A stretch of 64,000 nt of DNA from SSF14 sp037045585 (lineage in GTDB: Bacteria; Actinomycetota; Acidimicrobiia; Acidimicrobiales; Microtrichaceae). A program made the position numbers and the translations under genes. Location of the stretch: the NCBI GenBank assembly GCA_037045585.1, contig JBAOIR010000042.1, positions 108,327 through 172,326 on the forward strand, given 5' to 3'. The notes under the pieces are model-generated. The model saw only the letters and a list, made by a program, of their open reading frames with translations. It was not told the origin of the DNA and ran no database searches. Position 1 is the first letter of the stretch. Each line of letters opens with the position of its first letter. This document shows, one piece after another, positions 44,841 to 53,800 of the stretch.

Positions 44841-44873
44841 GCCTATGGAACTTTGGTGACGTTTGTTTAAACT
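44841..44873 (+). repeat. 33-bp box, copy 2
   Basis: Second copy of the box at 44529-44561, here placed just after element B rather than inside a loop. Confidence 0.9.
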
Positions 44874-45323
44874 CCATCCTGAATTTGTTTAATGTCTGAT
44901 TGTTGAAGCATCCACCGTTCTCGTGAGAGCAGAAGAAAACGGGGGATGGGGAATGGCGTTGGTGGTAAGTTAAGTCGATTCGTTTGGACAATGGCAATAC
45001 TAGGCAGTTTGTTGGACATGGCTACATCTAGTTTCATCCCACAATAGTAGTACAAACCAGTAATTCGTACAAGTAAATGAGGTTAACTTTGTGTGTCGCC
45101 TTTGCGGGGTCGACAGTCGATACTTGGCTGCCTTAACCAACCTACGCCTGGAAGAAAGGAGTCCTCTGATTCAAACTGCGAGGCTTTATCTGTGCTGTCA
45201 GAATGAGGTAAAGAAAGTCTTCTTCTAGCAGGAGAAGCCAATTTCTAGTCGCTGTGGAAAGGTCTAGGTTGTCGAGACAATTTAGAATTCCCAAGCCTGT
45301 CGCCGACGACAAATAATTCAGAG
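44874..45323. other. 450-bp AT-richer intergenic region
   Basis: No convincing ORF, RNA gene or repeat is seen; short frames on the minus strand lack plausible starts or similarity. It separates the structured elements from the zinc-ribbon/TPR gene and marks a drop in GC. Confidence 0.4.
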
Positions 45324-45338
45324 ATGAAGCGGCGTAGC

Positions 45339-45935
45339 ATGAAGAAATGTCCATTTTGCGCGGAAGAAATCCAAGAAGAAGCCATCAAATGTAGATATTG
45401 TATGGAGATGCTTGAAGCGTCTCCATCGCAAACACAAATCCAATTGAAAAATGAGCCTGCAAAGAGAGCAAGGATTGCGGAGCCGAATTCCACAGAAGAA
45501 AGCTCACCGATTACAAATGAACAATTGGAAAGAGCATCTCACCTGTATGAAAAGGCAGAGACAGCCAGAAAGCTAGGAAGAGCCAGTGAGGCATTGCGTC
45601 ACTATAAGGAAGCCCTCTCTTTTAACCCAGGACACACCCAGGCTCTTGCTGGGGTCAAGATTTATGAGAAAAAACAAGATTCGTTCCCTCTGCACCACCC
45701 TCCGTCGAAGTCCGATGAAATTCCTCTAGGTAAGATCTTTGGGGCTCTGATCTTTGTATTTGGAGTAATCCTGATTGGATATTCGTATTCGATGAACATT
45801 GGCGTTGCGGCTGGCGGAGGGCTCAATGTCGTTAATCTTGGACTAATGAATCATCGGCAAAATCTTCTGTTCACTGGTATTGCAGGGTGCGTCATTGGGC
45901 TTCTTTTGGCGTTATTTAGCCCAACAGAAAAATAG
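45339..45935 (+). CDS. Zinc-ribbon, TPR-like, two-helix membrane protein
   Basis: The 198-aa product starts MKKCPFCAEEIQEEAIKCRYCMEML, a CxxC...CxxC zinc ribbon (residues 4-22). It continues with a TPR-like pair of helices (ERASHLYEKAETARKLGRASEALRHYKEALSFNPGHTQAL) and two C-terminal membrane helices (IFGALIFVFGVILIGYSYS; LLFTGIAGCVIGLLLALF). Zinc-ribbon plus membrane proteins of this kind are common and mostly uncharacterised. The lower GC than the neighbours suggests a separate origin. An ATG five codons earlier (45324) is possible. Confidence 0.75.
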   Translation: MKKCPFCAEEIQEEAIKCRYCMEMLEASPSQTQIQLKNEPAKRARIAEPNSTEESSPITNEQLERASHLYEKAETARKLGRASEALRHYKEALSFNPGHTQALAGVKIYEKKQDSFPLHHPPSKSDEIPLGKIFGALIFVFGVILIGYSYSMNIGVAAGGGLNVVNLGLMNHRQNLLFTGIAGCVIGLLLALFSPTEK

Positions 45936-45964
45936 TGCCCTTGGCCAGATTATGGCTAATCTCT

Positions 45965-46261
45965 TCAATCGTCCTGGGGAGCCTTTTTGAGCCGCCTTCG
46001 GAGGGCTGCTGAACTGCGATACTCTACCGTATCGCTGGCGCTGATCTTGATAGGCTTGTGGGTCTTGGGGTGAATGGTGGTCTTCTCGGGACGGTGGTGA
46101 ACCGCGAAGGTCCCGAGGCCACGCAGTTCGACTCGCCTGGTTTCGACCAGGTCGTCGGCGACAAGTTCTAGCAATCGCTGCAGGAACCGCTGGCCTTTCC
46201 TGACCGGAATCCTTAGCTCTCTGGAGATTTGATCGGCTAGTTGACGTTGGTTTCTTCCCAT
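45965..46261 (-). CDS. HU/IHF-family DNA-binding protein
   Basis: The 98-aa histone-like protein bends DNA. It begins MGRNQRQLADQISREL and contains VADDLVETRRVELRGLGTFAVHHRPEKTTIHPKTHKPIKISASDTVEYRSSAALRRRL. GLGTFAV is the beta-sheet core and the RPEKTTIHPKTHKP segment is the DNA-clasping arm with its conserved Pro. It is divergent from the Topo VI-A-like gene, 72 bp away, so the two may share a control region. Confidence 0.92.
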   Translation of the reverse strand: MGRNQRQLADQISRELRIPVRKGQRFLQRLLELVADDLVETRRVELRGLGTFAVHHRPEKTTIHPKTHKPIKISASDTVEYRSSAALRRRLKKAPQDD

Positions 46262-46333
46262 AGGCGTTTGCTACTCGGGGGAGAAGCAAAACCCTCGATA
46301 GTCAGCATATTTTGTTGGAGGGCAAGCATTGTT

Positions 46334-47506
46334 ATGAACTGGCAAGAGAAGCTTCCGGAGGTTCTTACGCGGCTCCAGTCTGATGTCGAGGAGGCGGATT
46401 GGAAGTGGCTCACGAGCCAGGTCGCCCTGGATTGCCCTGACCTGGATAAGATGGAACCGGATGAGGTCCGCCGGCGCTTCGCGTTCAAAACGGGCATCAA
46501 CAACTCCCGGCTCACTCGAACCTTCATTTGGCAAGCCTGGCTCAAGATCATGGTCAAAGAATACGAACCGGTGATGGGCAACATCCGCTCGTTTTGGTAC
46601 CAACATCTTGAGAACTTCTATCGAAGCCACGGGCTCTTTACTCCCACCGCACTCGAGCCCCCCACAGAGGAGCCCTATATCCAGTCAGCGATTCCTCCCG
46701 ATGACGGCAGTCCGAGGAGCGAGGATGAAGCTCTTGATGAGGACCCTGTGCGTTGGAAACGCACCAGCGCTGAAGATAAGCTGATTAACACCATGACTGA
46801 GGTCATGTCGAAATTTGTGGAGCATCACATCTTTCGATACCAGGATGAGTTCTCGTTTCAGATTCCGATGGACAGCCGCTGCCTGGTTGGGCGAGACCGC
46901 CGCAAGATGCTCTTCTTCACCGAGAAAGAGGGCATGTGGTGGTTATGCAACCAACTCCATAAAGCCCGTAACAAGCGCTCTATCTCGGTGATGGCTTCTC
47001 GGGGAGAGCCTTCGTATTTGACACTGGAATACTTCGCCGACCAGCTGGCCGCCTTAGGCGTCTCGGAACTTTTGATCGCGACTCTGTGTGACTTTGACCC
47101 CTGGGGATTTTGGATCTCCTGGAACCTTGACCACAAGTTCCGGTCCTTCTGCAGCAAGCAAAAAGACAAGGACGGGAAGCTCATCCCCTTCTTTAAGGTG
47201 ACGACGTATCTTCTGACAACCCCGGACCTCTTCACCCCCGAGCAGATCAAGGCGGGAAGAGACCTGAGTAAATTCAAGGATCAGACGCTCATCCAGAACT
47301 GGTTGAAGGTGACCCACGGTGTTCACGGCAAGCCCATCGGACTGCACATCGATGTGGTCAATCCACGGTTGAAGCGCCAGCGGGTGGACGACTGGATCGA
47401 AGATATCCTGGCCCACGTGAAGCCCCCGTATCCCACGTTGCCCAAAAAGGCACCAGGTAAGATGTCAAAAGTATTGTTACCTAACGATACTTTTGGTGAA
47501 TCATAA
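46334..47506 (+). CDS. Solitary Topo VI subunit A / Spo11-like protein (Mini-A type)
   Basis: The product is 390 aa from ATG 46334 with GGAGG about 12 bp upstream. The C-terminal half carries a Toprim domain as in Topo VI-A/Spo11: FFTEKEGMWW (Glu197/199), MASRGEPSYLTLEYFADQL (equivalent to GKGYPD..TRxFL) and LIATLCDFDPWGFWIS (Asp253 and Asp255, the DxDPxG motif). Upstream, GNIRSFWYQHLENFY resembles the catalytic-tyrosine segment of the 5Y-CAP domain, with Tyr89 as candidate. No GHKL B subunit is encoded in the window. DNA cleavage for replication, recombination or defence is possible; JetD-like proteins are an alternative. Confidence 0.72.
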   Translation: MNWQEKLPEVLTRLQSDVEEADWKWLTSQVALDCPDLDKMEPDEVRRRFAFKTGINNSRLTRTFIWQAWLKIMVKEYEPVMGNIRSFWYQHLENFYRSHGLFTPTALEPPTEEPYIQSAIPPDDGSPRSEDEALDEDPVRWKRTSAEDKLINTMTEVMSKFVEHHIFRYQDEFSFQIPMDSRCLVGRDRRKMLFFTEKEGMWWLCNQLHKARNKRSISVMASRGEPSYLTLEYFADQLAALGVSELLIATLCDFDPWGFWISWNLDHKFRSFCSKQKDKDGKLIPFFKVTTYLLTTPDLFTPEQIKAGRDLSKFKDQTLIQNWLKVTHGVHGKPIGLHIDVVNPRLKRQRVDDWIEDILAHVKPPYPTLPKKAPGKMSKVLLPNDTFGES

Positions 47507-47763
47507 CCGAATGTTATAAAAAATTAAGGCCATACCTCGATAGGTAACGTATGTTTTGACGCAACTCGCACGTGGGAGGGGGACCTGGCGGAAAAGCTAT
47601 TTTGAGGCTGAGCTATAAGCTGTGTTGGGTAACGACTGTTTTGGAGCGAAGCTAAAATAACCGCCTTTTCCGGCTAAGTGGCTGGATCGGGGCTAGTCAA
47701 TTTAGATAGACACGAAGTATTCTCTTTGAGAGGGTATCCACTTCAGATTTAGAAAAAAGTGGG
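47507..47763. other. Intergenic region with an imperfect long hairpin
   Basis: Between 47,588 and 47,690, GGCGGAAAAGC-TATTTT faces AAAATAACCGCC-TTTTCC with a central loop. Two related words (GGTAACG..TGTTTTG) occur at about 47,540 and 47,628. It could be a terminator or an RNA leader for the next small gene. Confidence 0.4.
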
Positions 47764-47973
47764 ATGATTGATTTACCTGGAACCAACCCTGCCTATGCAA
47801 AATTACTGAACGAGTTAAAAGAACTCTGCCACAAAGCCCACCACCTGACCTCATTGCTTGCGCAGTCCGGCCTCCACGGAGAGAACTTGACACGGGTGAC
47901 TGCTATCGATGATGCGATTGGAAGAATCCACACCATCGCTGAAGATGAACTCCCGGAGTTTAAGCCAGCCTAA
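47764..47973 (+). CDS. 69-aa protein of unknown function
   Basis: MIDLPGTNPAYAKLLNELKELCHKAHHLTSLLAQSGLHGENLTRVTAIDDAIGRIHTIAEDELPEFKPA. It is an all-helical, soluble, acidic product with one Cys. The residue mix and the absence of low complexity suggest a real gene. Its 3' end overlaps the end of the convergent beta-CASP gene by 14 bp. Confidence 0.6.
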   Translation: MIDLPGTNPAYAKLLNELKELCHKAHHLTSLLAQSGLHGENLTRVTAIDDAIGRIHTIAEDELPEFKPA

Positions 47974-50509
47974 AAGCCAGCAATACGTCTACTTTTTCGA
48001 CGATGGAAAATCGAAAGCCGGTCTCTTGCTCGAGCTGGGCCGATAGCTTTTGGACCAGTTCGTGGTCGGGCTCGACGGGGATTTTGAAGCGGATGAGGGC
48101 TTCGGCCTCAAGGAAGGCCGGTTCTTTGCGCGGGTTCCAATGGGCGGGCATGAGCTGGCGGGCGCGGGTGATGATGGCTTGCTGGTTGGGGGCGTTGCGC
48201 AGGCGCAGTTGCCAGCCGGTTTCCTGGCTGAGCTGAGCCACCAGGTCGGTGGCGGTGGCAGCGATTTGGGGGCTGATCAGGCCGAGCTCGAGGTAGGCGG
48301 GTTCGCCTTTGCGGCTGAAGCTGAGCAGGGCCAGGCCGCGGTCGACCAGGGCTTTGCGGATCTTGGTGTAGGCGGCGTTTTGCTCCATGCGGCCGTGTTC
48401 GTCGAAGAGGACTTTGGGCAGCTCCGGGTCGGGGAGTTCTTCGATTTCGAGGAGCCTTCCGGTGACTTCGAGGTAGCGTTTCTGGGCCTCGTCGAGGGCC
48501 TGGGGGCTGACCTCGGAGGGGAGGCGCAGGCGGGCTTTGACGCGTTTTTCCTGGGGGAAGATGGCGACCTTGACGATGTCCCAGGTCAAGGGAAGAGCTT
48601 CACGGACGGCCCGGGTGAGGGCGGCGTGATCGGCGCGGGGAGAGACCTCGACGGCCCAGCCGGTCTGGCTGGAGAGTTGCAAGAAGAGGTCATGGTGTTG
48701 GGTCACGGCCCGGTCGGGGAAGGCGAAGCTTAAGACAATGGCCTTTTGCTCGGGCCGGGTGCCGATTTTTTCCAGGTCGGGGAGATGTCCGAGCAGCGCT
48801 TGAGATTGTTTGATGACCTGGCCCGTGTCGTTTTTGGAGCCTTTTTGGGCTGAGACGGGACTGGGCGTGTGGGCGCGGTGGACGGAGACCACGGAGAAGA
48901 GAAACGGGCGGTGGCGGTCGGGCTGGAAAAGCTGGGGGGCGTCGGCGATGGCCTGGCGCAGTGCTTCGGCCTGGTCGGGATGGGCCTGGCCGTGCCAGAC
49001 TTGAGCCAGTTCCTGGATGGTATAGCGGCGCCCGGGGCCGTCTTTTTGCAGCAGATGGGCCTGGAGTTTGGCCAGGTGGAGAGGTTCGTCGGCGCCGGCC
49101 AGGCCGGTGGATTGGACCTGGATCAGGGGCGTGTCACGCTGGCGGCGGAAGGAGGCCAGTTCGAGGTACTCGCCGTTGCCGGGGAGATGGACCTTCATGG
49201 TGGCGGGGAAGGTGGTGGAGAGGGCCTGGCGGGCTTCGTCGTCGCCGTGGACCAGGACCACGTGCTTGGGGTCCATGCGGCAGATGACGTTGAGCATCTG
49301 GCCGGCGTCGGCGTGGGCCGAGAGGCCGTAGCGGTTGACCTGGCAGGAGACCCGGCGGGTCACGCCGTCGAGGCGGAGGAAGCCCTCGCCCTTCTCCTGG
49401 ACTTCCTGAGCCAGGGCCAGCAGATGATGACCCGGGCTCTCCTCGTCCTGGTAGCCGGTGATGAAGATGGCGTTCTTCTTGTCGCTGACCATCTGCTCGG
49501 CGTAGATGCGCGAGGCTCCTCCGGTGAGCATGCCCGAGGAGGCCACGATCACGCAGGGCGGTCCTTTGAGAACCTTGGCCCGATCCGGCGGCAGCACCGG
49601 CTGGGCTCCGCCGACGTAGAAAAAGGGACTGCCGGCGGTCTCCACCCAGCGGCGCAGGCTGGACTGCAACGACTCGGGGAACTGGCTGTAGACGGCGCAC
49701 ATGGTCTTGACCATGCCATCCACGAAGAGGGGGAACTGGGGGAGATGGCCCCGGCGCTGGGCCTCGAGCAAGATCAAGATGACTTCCTGGGCCCGGCCCA
49801 GGGCGAAGGAGGGGATGAGCACCTTGCCGCCCGCGCCCACCACCTCGGCCACGGCCGCGCACAGCCGCTCTTCTTCCTTGCGGCGGTTGGAGTGGATGCG
49901 GTTGCCGTAGGTGGATTCGGTGATCATCAGATCGGGCCGTTGCTTGGGCAAGGTCATGCCCTCAATGGTGTGCTGGCGATCGGTGGAGTAGTCGCCGGCC
50001 AGCAAGATGACCCCCTCGGGCGTGTCGAGGGTGATGGAACAGGCCCCTAAGATGTGGCCCGAGGGAACGTAGGTGGCCACAATCGACTCGGCCACCTGGA
50101 CCGGTTGGCCCGGTGAGACCAGGCTCATACGAGCCAGCATCCCCTCCACGGCGTGGGGAGGATAGAGCGGGATCTCTTCTTCTTGCTCCCAGCGACTCTC
50201 CATCAGGCGCAGCGAGTCTTGCAGCAAGACCCGGGAGAGCGCCTTGGTGGGCTCGGTGGTGAAGATGGGAACGCGAGGATAGGCCAGGTGGACCATGGGA
50301 AGGGCGCCAATGTGATCGGTGTGGGCATGGGTCAGCAAGACCGCGTCCAACGGGCCGCCTTCCTGGAGCCGGGAGAGGTCGGGCAACTGGCTGCCGTCAC
50401 GCTTTTGCATGCGGATGCCGGCGTCCACCAGGAGCCGCTGGCCCGCCACCTCGAGCAACAGGCAGGAGGCCCCCACCTCGTTGGCCCCGCCTAAGAAATG
50501 CAACCGCAT
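47960..50509 (-). CDS. Beta-CASP metallo-beta-lactamase protein with a repeated C-terminal domain
   Basis: The product is 849 aa. The N-terminal 450 residues are a CPSF73/Ysh1-type nuclease: FLGGANEVGASC, LLTHAHTDHIGALP (HxHxDH, motif 2), YVPSGHILGACS, LLAGDYSTDRQ (Asp), PDLMITESTYGNRIHSNR, beta-CASP motifs SFALGRAQEVILIL and ASSGMLTGGASRIYAEQM, and YGLSAHADAGQM. It also has VVLVHGDDEARQALS. The remaining 300 residues include a helical region and three related modules (SQTGWAVEVSPRADHAALTRAVREALPLTW; SQETGWQLRLRNAPNQQAIITRARQLMPAHW; EQETGFRFSI...). Such proteins process RNA or DNA ends; the tail is unusual. Confidence 0.9.
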   Translation of the reverse strand: MRLHFLGGANEVGASCLLLEVAGQRLLVDAGIRMQKRDGSQLPDLSRLQEGGPLDAVLLTHAHTDHIGALPMVHLAYPRVPIFTTEPTKALSRVLLQDSLRLMESRWEQEEEIPLYPPHAVEGMLARMSLVSPGQPVQVAESIVATYVPSGHILGACSITLDTPEGVILLAGDYSTDRQHTIEGMTLPKQRPDLMITESTYGNRIHSNRRKEEERLCAAVAEVVGAGGKVLIPSFALGRAQEVILILLEAQRRGHLPQFPLFVDGMVKTMCAVYSQFPESLQSSLRRWVETAGSPFFYVGGAQPVLPPDRAKVLKGPPCVIVASSGMLTGGASRIYAEQMVSDKKNAIFITGYQDEESPGHHLLALAQEVQEKGEGFLRLDGVTRRVSCQVNRYGLSAHADAGQMLNVICRMDPKHVVLVHGDDEARQALSTTFPATMKVHLPGNGEYLELASFRRQRDTPLIQVQSTGLAGADEPLHLAKLQAHLLQKDGPGRRYTIQELAQVWHGQAHPDQAEALRQAIADAPQLFQPDRHRPFLFSVVSVHRAHTPSPVSAQKGSKNDTGQVIKQSQALLGHLPDLEKIGTRPEQKAIVLSFAFPDRAVTQHHDLFLQLSSQTGWAVEVSPRADHAALTRAVREALPLTWDIVKVAIFPQEKRVKARLRLPSEVSPQALDEAQKRYLEVTGRLLEIEELPDPELPKVLFDEHGRMEQNAAYTKIRKALVDRGLALLSFSRKGEPAYLELGLISPQIAATATDLVAQLSQETGWQLRLRNAPNQQAIITRARQLMPAHWNPRKEPAFLEAEALIRFKIPVEPDHELVQKLSAQLEQETGFRFSIVEKVDVLLAFRLA

Positions 50510-50809
50510 CGGTGATGACTCGACTTTCTTGATTTCGGGGTTGTTCTTGGCGGTGCGAAGGGGGACCTTGAAAGGGCTTGTTAGACGCGGTTTTTGGGGG
50601 TTGTTCTATTTAATTAGAATAGAGGCCGTGAAATGCGTCTAAGGGGACCGATTTTTCTTTTTTTGGGGTGGAGCCAGTTGAGCGTGAGAGGGGGTTCGGA
50701 GCCGGAGAGGGACCTGAGGGGCGGCCGAGACTAAAAAAGACCTCGAATGCCAGAAAAACGTACAAGAGCAAGCTAAAGTGGCGCGGCCACTAGAAAAAAG
50801 AAATAAAAA
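50510..50809. other. Intergenic region before the beta-CASP gene
   Basis: 300 bp with no ORF of note. It contains a TTTTTGGGGTTGTTC/TTTCGGGGTTGTTC direct repeat and the AT stretch TATTTAATTAGAATAG, which may hold the promoter of the beta-CASP gene, and a poly-A/T patch near 50,660. Confidence 0.4.
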
Positions 50810-53800
50810 TCAACCGTTCACTTCTTTGGCAACCGGCGGTGGATTAGCCAGCGTCGGGAAGCCCGATTCCCCCTGAAGTCCATGGGTCTTCCACTGGCGC
50901 ACCTGATAGCAGGTCCGTCGGGTTTCCTGGGCCAGGCGCTCTTCGGTGACGACCTGGCGCCGAGCGTGAATCTTGAGGGCCGCTTCGCGAAAGTCGATGA
51001 CCTGGGCCGACTTGGGCTCGACGCGGAGGGCGACCTCCAGGCCGGGCAAAGGCCGCGAGGAGAAGACATAGACCGTGGCTTTGGAGCGCTCGGGGGCGGT
51101 CTCTTCGCCGGTGAAATTGAGACCGAGCTGCTCGTGGGCGTGGTTGACCGAGAGCGGGCGGATCCGGTAGATGGACTGGATCAGCTCATCCTCGACCTTG
51201 GAGCGCAGGAGATTGGACAGGCGGGGGTCGGCATAGCTGCGCATGGGCACCTGATAGGACGGCGTGTTGGGGGCCGTCTCGAAGCTGCGGCGCTCGAGGA
51301 ATTCGTGGGGCAAGACGGTGGATTCATCCCAATGCAGGGCCTGGGCCTGGCGCAAGAGTTCCCCGGGGTTGGGATGGGGGGTGCCGAAAACGATGAGAAT
51401 ATCGCAGTCCTTGAACGCGTTGCTGCCGCGCTGGCCAAAGAAATGGCCCACCTTGAGTTGGGGGAAGCGGGCCTTGACGACATCGGCAAACGACTTGTGG
51501 GTGATGAGGGCGATCTTCTCGTGGGGGTGACGGGTAAGGATGGCGTCAATGTGGCCCAGGGCCTGGGTCTGGACCTTGGGATTGCGCAGGCGGACCTTGC
51601 CCCAGGCCTGTTCGGGATATTGAATGATGTTGACCGAGTCGGGCATGCGCACGGTGGGGTTGACCTGGGTCCACTGGCGCTCGGGGAAGAGCCGCTCGGC
51701 TTCTTCCAGGGTCAAGGAAGCGTCGGAAATGATCAGGTCCTTGCCGGCCAGGCCGGCGAGGGGCAAAGAGCGGCGGCTCTTGAGGTTGATCTTCATGTCC
51801 TCGCCGGGGAAAGTGCGCTCAAGACGGATCCGATGGTTCCACTCCTCCCACTCGCGGGAAGCGCGGGTCTGGAAACGGGTGTATTCGAAACTCAAGATCT
51901 CGGTGAGCTCGGCCAGGAACCGCATGGGCACATCCAGCCGGGCGTGGACCAGATCGTCTTCCCCAAAGGGATCGGGCTCCCTGGCCCGGGCGGCCTGCTC
52001 CAGGACCTGGGACAGGGGCAAACCGTGATCGAGAGCCAGTTTCTCGAGTTGCACAAAGAGCGGAATGCCCTGCCAGGAGAATTCACCGTGGGGCGCCTGG
52101 CGGGTGAGGGCCACCAGCAGGGCCAACAGAGGCTGGCCCAGGGCATAGTCGTGCTCGGGAAAGCGTTCGGTCCAATCCAGGGCCTTCTCTAACTGAGTGC
52201 GGCCGATGTCGATGTCTTCCAGGCACAAACTGATCAGATCGCTGTCGTCGATGGCCACCACCCGGGAAAACTCATACATCGATGGGATCATGAAATGCTG
52301 CATGGGATGGACCGTGACCCGGGCGTTCTGGTGGAACTGGCCCAGGTAAAAGGGAGCGCTGGGGTCGAGGCGGCGGTTGTCGCGGCACATTTCCAGTAAA
52401 GGACAGCGCTCACAACCCAGCTTGGCGGGAATGCGCAGCTGGTTGAGGCGGCTCTGGGCCACGCCCTGATGGCAGGGAGGAAGCTGGTTCTTGCCCGGGC
52501 CCACATGAGAGCGGCCGCGAGTGAAGGCCCATTGCTCTCGGTCTGGACCGTGGGCCAGATCATGGCGGGCCACAAAGACGGTGGCTCGGGTGCGGCTGCG
52601 CTTGCGCATGAAGCGATTGATGGCCTGGGTCATGGCGTAGGACTTGCCGGCGCCGGGCAGGGCATTGAGCAAAAGGCCGCGGCTGACCCCCGACGGCCGC
52701 CGGGCCTCGAGAAAGTCATTGATCGCCGCCGTCTGGACCTTGCGGGCCTCGTCAAGATTCATGGTGCTGGCCTTGGGCCTGGCCGTCGGGGGAAGCTCCT
52801 CGAGGGCCCGGGGACCGTTGCCCTGGACCTGGTAAGCCTCCAGCTTGGGTTTTCCCCCGGCAAGGAGCAGATCATCGAGGCCCTTGCAGTTCACGGTCCA
52901 ATCGGAAAGCCAGACCATGAACCCCAGCCGGGCGGCTCGCTCGGCCAACAGCAGCCGGGCCTTCTGGACCTGAGGCTTGCTGTGCCAATCGCTATCGAGG
53001 GCGATGACCACCTCCTGAATGCCGTCTCGCTCTTTGAGGCGGGTGAGGGTGGGCTGATAGTCTTTGATGGCCTGGATACCGGGAACGGCCACGACGATTT
53101 CTCCCAGCTTCTCACAGGCGATGTCAGCCTTCAGAGGGCCCTCGGTGAGCCAGACCCTCCGACCGGAGCAGGGACCGCGGGGACGGGCCACGTGGAGGGG
53201 CGTGCCGGGGCTGGGACCGCCCCGGGAGGTGGAGGAAAGCCACTGATACTTGCCGGCCTTGAGGGGATCATCGGAGCGGATCTGCAGGCCCACAATGGAC
53301 CCGTCGGCGTCCCTCACGGGAATGGCAATGCCCGGGGCTCCGGCTAAGGTGAGATAGCTCGAGCCGTTCTGCTCGCGCTGGATGACGCCGGGAGTATCGA
53401 GGGCGATGGCCCCCAGACGAGCATAGACGCTCTGGGCGATGGGTCCGCGCTGATAGCGCAGGGAACCCCAGCTGCGGTAACCGCGCTGATGGATGGCCTC
53501 GGGGCTGAGCTGACGGGAATCTTGCAGATGGCGGGCGTGGGCAGGCGTGAGTTCGTGCTCTTGGAGCAAGGCCTGATAGACGAGATCGAGCTGGTGGGGC
53601 TGGGCGCGGCGCTGGGAGGGAACCACCAGAGGCGCGACGGCGGGAAGAGGACGGCTGGCTTGTGGGGAGAGGGAGTGGAGCCACCCGCCCAGACCGGAGT
53701 GCATCACGTGGTCGGAGGTGATGCGAATGCAGATGGCGGCGTCCTGGTTGGCGGAGACCAGGCAGCCCTTGAACTTCGAACAAACAGGACAAGGGCTCTT

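Noticed and set aside
44495..44873. Standard integron attC sites
   Set aside because: The fold is suggestive, but the GTTRRRY core boxes and the R/L box order are not recognisable, and the recombinase lacks an obvious IntI-type patch; kept only as a conceptual comparison.
48869..50050. 393-codon plus-strand frame over the beta-CASP gene
   Set aside because: Antisense shadow; Gly/Val/Leu-rich with no domain, against clear metallo-beta-lactamase motifs on the minus strand.
50882..52192. 436-codon plus-strand frame over the helicase gene
   Set aside because: Antisense shadow of the replication protein, with mirror-like composition.
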